From positions 1 to 20,220 of the forward strand of contig DFFG01000024.1 of NCBI GenBank assembly GCA_002368795.1: DNA of 20,220 bases, given 5' to 3'. The DNA is from Eubacterium sp. UBA3782 (lineage in GTDB: Bacteria; Bacillota; Clostridia; Lachnospirales; Lachnospiraceae). The first letter of the stretch is position 1; each line of letters begins with the position of its first letter. The position numbers and the translations under genes are program-made. The notes beneath the pieces were generated by a model, which saw nothing but the letters and a program-made list of their open reading frames with translations, ran no database searches and had not been told where the DNA came from. This document shows positions 14,658-20,220 of this stretch, in pieces.

Positions 14658-15287
14658 ATGAAGAACAGGATCGATATTATCTGGGTACGGCATGGAGCCA
14701 CGCCCGGCAATCTGAAAAGACGGTATATCGGCTCCACAGACGAGCCGATCCTGCCGGGGGAGGAAGAGCGGCTGGCCGGCATACGGGAGAAAATGCTGCA
14801 GGAAAGCCCGTTTCCCTGTGAGCATCTGGATGCCGTCTGGTCCAGTCCGCTGATCCGATGCAGACAGACGGCAGCGATCCTTTTCCCGGGACAGGACATC
14901 CTTATCGACGATGATCTTCGGGAATGCGATTTTGGCATCTTCGAAAACCGGAATTTCCAGGAACTTGACGGGGATGCTGATTATCAGCGGTGGGTCGACA
15001 GCGGCTGTACGCTGCCTATCCCCGGAGGGGAATCCATGGGGATCCAGACGAAGCGGAGCTGTGAGGCACTGGATCGCATCATCGCCGACTGCATCGTCCA
15101 GGGGAAAAATACCATAGCACTTGCGGTTCATGGCGGTACGATCATGAGCATTTTTTCTGTTATGGCAGATCAGAAAAAAGAATACTATGAATGGCATGTA
15201 GGCAATGGCGAAGGGTACTATACCTGGATCGACGGCAGCCGTTTCGCGGAAGGTGAAAAGGTGCTGCATGTGGACGGAAGATTTTAG
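14658..15287 (+). CDS. cobC: Histidine phosphatase, probable alpha-ribazole phosphatase
   Basis: This 209-residue member of the histidine (phosphoglycerate-mutase-like) phosphatase superfamily has RHGAT with the phospho-accepting His at 12, SSPLIRCRQTA with the second Arg, an acidic ECDFG segment and the second His (158) in AVHGGT. CobC removes phosphate from alpha-ribazole-5'-phosphate or adenosylcobalamin-5'-phosphate. The family alone does not fix the substrate; the neighbours cobTUS do. I start at 14658 because the protein begins naturally just before the first beta strand; a longer in-frame version from 14610 would overlap the preceding gene by 40 nt. The ribosome binding site is weak (GTGGAA). 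The stop codon is also the left edge of a 25-bp repeat array. Confidence 0.85.
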   Translation: MKNRIDIIWVRHGATPGNLKRRYIGSTDEPILPGEEERLAGIREKMLQESPFPCEHLDAVWSSPLIRCRQTAAILFPGQDILIDDDLRECDFGIFENRNFQELDGDADYQRWVDSGCTLPIPGGESMGIQTKRSCEALDRIIADCIVQGKNTIALAVHGGTIMSIFSVMADQKKEYYEWHVGNGEGYYTWIDGSRFAEGEKVLHVDGRF

Positions 15288-15455
15288 ACCTACCGGAAGT
15301 ATCTTTATTTAAATCTGTCAGAAGAATTTGTGTTCTAATCAGCGGGAAGGTTTTGATTTAAATCTGCCGGCAGGATTTTTATTTCAATCAGCCGATATGG
15401 TTTATATTTCAATCAGCCGATAAGGTTTATATTTCAATCAGCCGGAAGGGCTTAA
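15287..15455 (+). repeat. 25-bp tandem array, about seven copies
   Basis: AATC (or GACC in the first unit) recurs at 15287, 15312, 15337, 15361, 15386, 15411 and 15436: a 25-bp period with one 24-bp step. The consensus is about AATCAGCCGGAAGGTTTATATTTC. The last three copies are almost identical and the first ones have decayed. It fills the whole gap between the cobC stop and the amidohydrolase ribosome binding site. It is AT-rich with a GCCG core and shows no hairpin like that of the 85-bp array. Confidence 0.93.
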
Positions 15456-15476
15456 AGACGAAAACAGGAGCGGCTT

Positions 15477-16358
15477 ATGGCGGTATTTGGCGAATGTCAT
15501 GCACACATATTTATGGACGGCATCGATTACCGGGCTGCCGCAGCTGCGCACAGAAACCATCCGGATGAGCGGCTGATCCGGGAGCATCTTGCGGCCTACA
15601 GCCGCAGGGGAATCACCTTTATCCGGGAGGGCGGCGACCGCTATGGGGCGTCGGAGATCGCTGCAAGGGCAGCTGCTGATTATGGGATCACCTATATCAG
15701 TCCAGTCTTTGCCATCCACAAAAACGGCTGCTATGGCGGGATCGTTGGCCTTGGATTTGACACGATGAAGGAGTACCACGAGCTGGTCCTTACCGCTATC
15801 CAAAAGGGTGCGGATTTTATAAAGATCATGACGACCGGAATCATGGATTTCCAGACAGATCACACGGTGACCGGCACGCCGCTTTCGGCGGATGAGGTCC
15901 GGGAGATGGTCCATATTGCCCATGAAGAGGGCTGCCGTGTCATGAGCCATACCAACACGGCCCAGGCGGTGATCGATGCCTGTCGCGCCGGTGTGGATTC
16001 CATTGAGCACGGGAATTTCCAGAACGAGGAAAGCCTGTCGGCTATGGCCGAGGAGGATACCGTCTTTGTTCCGACCGTGGTGACGGTGAGGAACCTGATC
16101 GGAAGCGGACTGTTTGATGATCAGGTGATGAACAGCATCTGGGAGGGACAGCAGCAGATGGTGAGCCGGGCACGGGCGCTTGGCGTCTCCATGGCGCTTG
16201 GCAGCGATGCCGGGGCAAAAGGCGTCCTTCACGGGCAGGGCATCGAGGATGAATACCAGGCCTTCAAGGATATTTTCCCGGAGGATGATTCTCTGGATGC
16301 GTATCTGCTGGCCGGAGAAAACCGGATCCGGGCCTTTGTCCGGAAAGACAGGAAATAG
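15477..16358 (+). CDS. Metal-dependent amidohydrolase (imidazolonepropionase/prolidase-like) inside the cobalamin cluster
   Basis: This 293-residue protein shows the ligand pattern of the amidohydrolase superfamily: CHAHIF (His8, His10), FIKIMTTG with a Lys that could be carboxylated, VMSHTNT and IEHGNF with two further His, and LGSDAGA with the catalytic Asp. It is shorter than usual (about 400) and begins almost directly at the HxH strand, so the flanking beta-sandwich is largely missing. It has no signal peptide and is cytoplasmic. AGGAG lies 7-8 nt before the ATG. It sits between cobC and cbiD in the same orientation, so a role in corrinoid synthesis or remodelling is suggested by context only. 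The substrate is unknown; a dipeptide or cyclic amide is the family expectation. Confidence 0.85.
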   Translation: MAVFGECHAHIFMDGIDYRAAAAAHRNHPDERLIREHLAAYSRRGITFIREGGDRYGASEIAARAAADYGITYISPVFAIHKNGCYGGIVGLGFDTMKEYHELVLTAIQKGADFIKIMTTGIMDFQTDHTVTGTPLSADEVREMVHIAHEEGCRVMSHTNTAQAVIDACRAGVDSIEHGNFQNEESLSAMAEEDTVFVPTVVTVRNLIGSGLFDDQVMNSIWEGQQQMVSRARALGVSMALGSDAGAKGVLHGQGIEDEYQAFKDIFPEDDSLDAYLLAGENRIRAFVRKDRK

Positions 16359-16469
16359 ACGGAATGCCGGAAATATCCGGATACCTGTTGGATCATATGG
16401 TTGGATATTTGCTAAACAGAGCAGGTCAAGCAGATCTGCCCGGCAGGAAAGGGAAAGCGGCATAAGAAA

Positions 16470-17717
16470 ATGAAAGAACAGCATCTTACCGGTCTGGAGG
16501 ATCGGTACGTTGTTTATGATAATAAACGGCTGCGTCTGGGCTACACGACGGGCTCCTGCGCCGCGGCTGCGTCAAAGGCTGCCGTCAGCATGCTGCTGAC
16601 CGGCGTGGATGTGGACGAGGTCGCGCTGGAGACGCCAAAGGGAATTCTTCTGCATCTGCTGATCGAGGAGATCCGGATCGAGCGGGATGAGAGAGGGACG
16701 CCTGTAAAAGCCTCCTGTGCCGTACGCAAGGACGGCGGAGATGACATTGACGCTACAAACGGCATCCTGGTCTTCTCCGAGGTGACAAGGATTCCCGAGG
16801 AGAAGCCGGACACAAACAGGGAGACGCCTGCGGCGGCTTCTGAAAATGAAGAAGGGGTCCGGGTCGATATCGATGGCGGGATCGGTGTAGGCCGGGTGAC
16901 AAGACCGGGTCTTGACCAGCCGGTGGGCAATGTCGCCATCAACCATGTTCCAAGAGAGATGATCACCAGGGAGGTCCGGGAGGTTTGCAGAAGCAAAGGC
17001 TATACTGGCGGCATTTCGGTCATCATTTCTATCCCGGAGGGGGAGAAGGTCGCGGAAAAGACATTCAATCCCCGGCTTGGCATCGTCGGCGGGATCTCGG
17101 TGCTTGGCACCAGCGGCATCGTTCTTCCCATGAGCGAGAAAGCCCTGGTGGATACGATCCGGGTAGAGATGAATGTGCACCGCAATGCGGGTGCAAAATA
17201 TTTGCTGATCACACCTGGTAATTTTGGCGAGCGTTTTGCTTCGGAGATGCCTGGGCTTGACCGCACCTACGAGATGAAATGCAGCAACTTTGTCGGTGAG
17301 ACCATCGACATGGCTGCAGATATGGGGATCTCCGGTATTTTATTTGTGGCTCACATCGGAAAGTTTATCAAGCTGTCCGGCGGCATTATGAACACCCATT
17401 CCCACGAGGCAGACTGCCGGGCAGAGCTGATGGCCGCACAGGCGGTGCGGGCAGGTGCAGATGCAAAACTGGCAGCCGGGATCCTGGCCACCAACACCAC
17501 AGAGGACGCGTTAAAGCTTCTGCTGGAGGAGGGCGGCAAAGAACTGTTTGATGCGACCTGTCAGAAGGTCATGGAGCGGATCGAGTTTTACCTGAATGCC
17601 AGGGCAGCAGGCAAAATGAAGATGGGCGCGGTCGTCTTTTCCAACATTTATGGAAAGCTTGGAGAAACATCGCTGGTTCCGGAGCTCCTTGAGGGCCTGA
17701 AAGATCAGGTAAAATAA
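16470..17717 (+). CDS. cbiD: Cobalt-precorrin-5B (C1)-methyltransferase
   Basis: This 415-residue enzyme methylates C1 of the corrin ring in the anaerobic cobalamin pathway. LRLGYTTGSCAAAASKAA near residue 22 is the CbiD signature. Further motifs are VRKDGGDDIDATNG, GIGVGRVTRPGLDQPVGN and GIVGGISVLGTSGIV. A stretch of about 20 Glu/Pro/Ala-rich residues (around 110-130, PEEKPDTNRETPAAASENEE) precedes GIGVGR and looks like an inserted flexible loop. The ribosome binding site is poor: AGGAAAGGG lies about 15-25 nt upstream of the ATG. The 111-nt gap before it contains only a CCGGA-AATA-TCCGG palindrome and a 13-bp near-repeat starting GTTGGAT. Confidence 0.95.
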   Translation: MKEQHLTGLEDRYVVYDNKRLRLGYTTGSCAAAASKAAVSMLLTGVDVDEVALETPKGILLHLLIEEIRIERDERGTPVKASCAVRKDGGDDIDATNGILVFSEVTRIPEEKPDTNRETPAAASENEEGVRVDIDGGIGVGRVTRPGLDQPVGNVAINHVPREMITREVREVCRSKGYTGGISVIISIPEGEKVAEKTFNPRLGIVGGISVLGTSGIVLPMSEKALVDTIRVEMNVHRNAGAKYLLITPGNFGERFASEMPGLDRTYEMKCSNFVGETIDMAADMGISGILFVAHIGKFIKLSGGIMNTHSHEADCRAELMAAQAVRAGADAKLAAGILATNTTEDALKLLLEEGGKELFDATCQKVMERIEFYLNARAAGKMKMGAVVFSNIYGKLGETSLVPELLEGLKDQVK

Positions 17718-17719
17718 GG

Positions 17720-17749
17720 ACAAACGCAACTACGGTTGCCCGTGTTTGT
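17720..17749 (+). other. Stem-loop directly after cbiD
   Basis: ACAAAC (17720-17725) pairs with GTTTGT (17744-17749), enclosing GCAAC-TACG-GTTGC. It starts 3 nt after the cbiD stop. No T-run follows, so it is more likely an mRNA 3' stabiliser or pause site than an efficient terminator. Confidence 0.45.
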
Positions 17750-17750
17750 G

Positions 17751-17887
17751 TTCATCCGGACTTTGAGCGGTAAAGTCACCGTCGGCTGGATGTAACTCAT
17801 CCGGATTCCCAACAGGCAGGTCATCGCCTTCTGGATGAAATTCATCCGGGTTCCGATCGATATAAATCACTGCTGGCTGGATGAAAG
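17751..17887 (+). repeat. 45-bp tandem array, three copies, with short hairpins at the junctions
   Basis: CATCCGG occurs at 17753, 17798 and 17843; CTGGATG occurs at 17786, 17831 and 17877. The period is therefore 45-46 bp. At each junction CTGGATG and CATCCGG form a compact hairpin around four to six bases. The array occupies the left part of the 390-nt gap between cbiD and cbiF. On the reverse strand it stays open with a 15-residue repeat (NPDEFHPEGDDLPVG type), but no ribosome binding site precedes that frame, so it is treated as non-coding. Confidence 0.8.
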
Positions 17888-18107
17888 GATAGATCTGTGT
17901 ATCCTGACAGCTTTTGCGCGGGAGGTATACGGATATGGCATACGGGCAATAAACGGAATTCATATATAATTAAAACAGGATCGTGAATGCAAAGGCAGAA
18001 GTGATGGCGCATGAGGAGCGAAACGATCCGTCATCGACTTTTGAAAACGATAAAGAGATCCGGTACCGGGAAGATTCCAGGTGCCGGCAAAAAGGAGGTA
18101 AAAACAC
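17888..18107 (+). promoter_or_regulatory. Non-coding leader before cbiF with a -10-like element and inverted repeat
   Basis: The rest of the cbiD-cbiF gap has no credible gene. TATAAT occurs at 17965-17970 without a clear -35. GGATCGT (17978-17984) pairs with ACGATCC (18023-18029), with an inner ATGC/GCAT pair, so the RNA could form a hairpin just after a start at about 17977. It lacks the conserved boxes of a cobalamin riboswitch that I would recognise. A strong AAAGGAGGT (18091-18099) sits before cbiF. Confidence 0.35.
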
Positions 18108-18863
18108 ATGGTACATTTTGTCGGAGCCGGTTCCGGCGCGGCTGATCTGATCACAGTCAGAGGTAAGGCATATCTGGAGGAAGCCGACTGCATTATCTAT
18201 GCCGGATCCCTCGTCAATCCCCAGCTTCTGGATTACAAAAAAGAGGGCTGCACGGTCTACAACTCAGCCCATATGACGCTGGAGGAAGTCCTGGATGTCA
18301 TGTTCGCCAATGAGGAGAAGGGCCTGATGACGGTACGCCTGCATACTGGCGATCCCTGCCTGTACGGCGCGATCCGTGAGCAGATGGACGTTCTGGACGA
18401 GAAGGGAATCAGCTACGATTATACGCCGGGCGTGTCCGCCTTCTGTGGTGCTGCTTCCGCACTGAATCTGGAGTACACCCTGCCGGAGGTATCCCAGAGC
18501 GTGATCATCACCCGTATGGCCGGCCGTACCCCGGTTCCTGAGAAGGAATCCATCGAATCCTTTGCGGCTCATCATGCTACCATGGTCGTCTTCCTGTCCA
18601 CCGGCATGCTGGAGGAGCTCTCCAGACGGCTGATCGAGGGCGGCTACAGTGCAGACACACCGGCAGCCATCGTGTACAAGGCGACCTGGCCGGATGAGCG
18701 TTCCTATGTCTGCACGGTCGGCACCCTTGCTCAGACTGCAAAGGCAAACAACGTAACCAAGACAGCACTGATGATCATCGGTGATGCGGTCGCCCACGCA
18801 AAGTACGACCGTTCGAAGCTTTATGATCCCACATTTACAACAGAGTTTCGGAAAGGAATCTGA
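18108..18863 (+). CDS. cbiF: Cobalt-precorrin-4 C11-methyltransferase
   Basis: This 251-residue SAM-dependent tetrapyrrole methylase adds the C11 methyl group in the anaerobic pathway. It starts MVHFVGAGSGAADLITVRG, the glycine-rich beta1 loop. IYAGSLVNP, the SAM-binding LHTGDPCLYG near residue 80, and TPGVSAFCGAASAL follow, and ITRMAGRTPVPE is the CbiF/CobM signature. The start is fixed by a near-perfect AAAGGAGGT 8 nt upstream. cbiG follows after 9 nt in the same transcript. Confidence 0.95.
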   Translation: MVHFVGAGSGAADLITVRGKAYLEEADCIIYAGSLVNPQLLDYKKEGCTVYNSAHMTLEEVLDVMFANEEKGLMTVRLHTGDPCLYGAIREQMDVLDEKGISYDYTPGVSAFCGAASALNLEYTLPEVSQSVIITRMAGRTPVPEKESIESFAAHHATMVVFLSTGMLEELSRRLIEGGYSADTPAAIVYKATWPDERSYVCTVGTLAQTAKANNVTKTALMIIGDAVAHAKYDRSKLYDPTFTTEFRKGI

Positions 18864-18872
18864 ATATAACGC

Positions 18873-19973
18873 ATGAAAATATCCGGAATCTGCTTTACAA
18901 AAGCAGGAAAGGCTCTTTCCAGAAAGGTAATGCAGGCGGTGCGGGATTACTACAGCGGTCAGGATCTGGAGCTTGACTGGTATTCCCGCGGAAAATATAC
19001 AGACAGTGACGGGGATGAGGAGATAAAGCCTCTGGATATCCCGCTGTCGGAATGGGCCCATCAGGGCTTTGAGAAATGCGACACCCTGATCTTTATCGGG
19101 GCTTCCGGGATCGCTGTGCGGACCATCGCGCCCTATGTGAAGGATAAGCGGACGGATCCGGCAGTGGTCGTCATTGACGAGCGGGGTAATTACTGTATTT
19201 CCCTGCTGTCCGGGCACATCGGCGGAGCCAATGCCTTCGTCAGCAGCCTGGCACCGGAGATCGGCGCCCTCCCGGTCATCACCACGGCAACAGATGTCAA
19301 TCACAAGTTTGCGGTGGATGTCTATGCGAAGGAAAACGATCTGGTCATTTCAAATATGACCTATGCCAAGGAGGTATCAGCCGCGCTGGTTGCCGGAGAA
19401 CCCGTTGGATTTTACACGAACTTTCCGGTGGACGGTGAGCTGCCGGAGGGCATCTACTGGCCCGACAAGCTGACCGCCGCCAGGAATGAGCTTGGGGCAA
19501 AGGACCGCGAAGGGATATCCGTGGGCGTCTATATCAGCCCATCCTACAACCGGGCATATTTTGACCACACCCTCTGGCTGATCCCCCGGTGCATCGTGAT
19601 CGGCATCGGCTGCAAGCGGAACACACCGGCTTCGGCCATCGCGCAGCTGGTGGACGACACGCTGCGGCAGTACAGTCTGTATCCGGAAGCCGTGGCAGCT
19701 GTCGCCTCGATCGATCTCAAGGCGGATGAACCTGGCCTGCTGGAATTCTGCCGGTCCAGAGAACTGCCGTTTTATACCTTCTCCGCAGAAGCGCTGAAGT
19801 CGCTGGAAGGAGATTTTACACCGTCACCCTTTGTGGAGGGAAAGACGGGCGTTGATAATGTTTGTGAAAGAAGTGCCGTCATGCAGAGCGGGGGAGAGCT
19901 GATCATTCCCAAAACCATCGGGAATGGCGTGACCGTCGCAATGGCCATGACAGATTGGAGAGTGAAATTTTGA
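18873..19973 (+). CDS. cbiG: Cobalt-precorrin-5A hydrolase
   Basis: This 366-residue enzyme opens the delta-lactone and releases the C20 unit as acetaldehyde during anaerobic ring contraction. The N-terminal CbiG domain contains IFIGASGIAVRTIAP (73-87) and SLLSGHIGGANA (110-121), with ITTATDVN after it. A linker leads to a C-terminal CobE/CbiG-like domain starting at IVIGIGCKRNTPAS and ending with the IPKTIGNGVTVAMA stretch. Length is normal for clostridial CbiG. The ribosome binding site is weak (AAAGGAA inside the cbiF end), so coupling to cbiF is likely. It overlaps cbiH by 4 nt. Confidence 0.95.
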   Translation: MKISGICFTKAGKALSRKVMQAVRDYYSGQDLELDWYSRGKYTDSDGDEEIKPLDIPLSEWAHQGFEKCDTLIFIGASGIAVRTIAPYVKDKRTDPAVVVIDERGNYCISLLSGHIGGANAFVSSLAPEIGALPVITTATDVNHKFAVDVYAKENDLVISNMTYAKEVSAALVAGEPVGFYTNFPVDGELPEGIYWPDKLTAARNELGAKDREGISVGVYISPSYNRAYFDHTLWLIPRCIVIGIGCKRNTPASAIAQLVDDTLRQYSLYPEAVAAVASIDLKADEPGLLEFCRSRELPFYTFSAEALKSLEGDFTPSPFVEGKTGVDNVCERSAVMQSGGELIIPKTIGNGVTVAMAMTDWRVKF

Positions 19974-20220
19974 ATACGATCTATGTGGTTGGCATCGGTC
20001 CCGGTGCCTGGGAAAAGATGACCATCGAGGCAGCCAAAACACTGGAGAGCAGTGATACGATCATCGGCTATACGGTATATATTGACCTGGTACGCGATCA
20101 TCTGCCGGACAAGGAGTTCCTTTCCACGCCCATGCGCAAAGAGGTCGACCGCTGCCGCATGGCCTTTGAAGAGGCAGCCAAGGGCAAGACTGTCTCCATG
20201 ATCTGCAGCGGAGACGCCGG
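19970..20220 (+). CDS. cbiH: Precorrin-3B / cobalt-factor III C17-methyltransferase, N-terminal part (runs off the right edge)
   Basis: From the TTG at 19970 the frame is open to the window end, giving about 83 residues: NTIYVVGIGPGAWEKMTIEA, then SSDTIIGYTVYIDL, STPMRKEVDRC and VSMICSGDAG. These match the CbiH/CobJ methylase, which adds the C17 methyl and contracts the ring. The start codon is a TTG that overlaps the cbiG stop (TTGA); GGAG lies about 10 nt upstream. No in-frame ATG lies before the glycine-rich loop. It may be fused to another domain beyond the edge, which cannot be seen. Confidence 0.93.
   Translation, partial: MNTIYVVGIGPGAWEKMTIEAAKTLESSDTIIGYTVYIDLVRDHLPDKEFLSTPMRKEVDRCRMAFEEAAKGKTVSMICSGDA

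Noticed and set aside
17730..17963. Reverse-strand small protein with 15-residue repeats
   Set aside because: It lies opposite the 45-bp array, has no ribosome binding site before its ATG and would be antisense to the cbi genes; kept only as a remark under the gap finding.
18012..18146. Small open frame of about 44 codons before and into cbiF
   Set aside because: No ribosome binding site, and it overlaps the well-supported cbiF start in another frame.

Overview
The window reads as chromosomal DNA of an anaerobic Firmicute of the class Clostridia, most likely Lachnospiraceae-like. The reasons are strong AGGAGG-type ribosome binding sites, a T-box leader, a DUF4867 / fucose-isomerase-like gene pair, and an oxygen-independent (cbi-type) cobalamin pathway with cobalt-precorrin enzymes. 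No transposase, integrase, phage gene or CRISPR array is visible. The genus cannot be fixed from this sequence alone.

Layout. Positions 1-5035 are read on the minus strand: a sugar isomerase cut by the window edge, a DUF4867 protein, tRNA-Pro(GGG) with its own promoter and terminator, and a two-gene heterodimeric ABC exporter whose genes are 1 nt apart. From 5284 onward everything is on the plus strand: a PutP-type sodium/proline symporter, a leucine-type T-box leader and 2-isopropylmalate synthase (leuA), then a gene-free stretch of about 1.3 kb, then threonine synthase (thrC). ThrC begins a cobalamin region: cobT, cobU, cobS, a short CobU-like protein, cobC, a metal-dependent amidohydrolase, cbiD, cbiF, cbiG and the start of cbiH, which runs off the right edge.

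How the genes work together. CbiH, CbiF, CbiG and CbiD carry out ring contraction and methylation steps of anaerobic corrin synthesis. CobU, CobS, CobT and CobC build and attach the nucleotide loop. Threonine, made by ThrC, is the precursor of the aminopropanol arm, which may explain why thrC leads the cluster. The amidohydrolase and the truncated CobU paralogue are the parts of the cluster without an obvious textbook role.

The most unusual feature is the intergenic DNA. At least five tandem arrays, unrelated in sequence, lie between genes. They are a 20-bp array (built of 10-bp half-units) at 8887-9056, an exact 85-bp-period array of seven terminator-like hairpins at 9186-9738, a 23-24-bp array at 9741-9974, a 25-bp array at 15287-15455 and a 45-bp array at 17751-17887. 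A possible two-copy remnant lies at 1408-1457. Three of the arrays are packed into the leuA-thrC gap, and a good sigma-A-type promoter points into the hairpin array. These arrays are the best candidates here for something undescribed.
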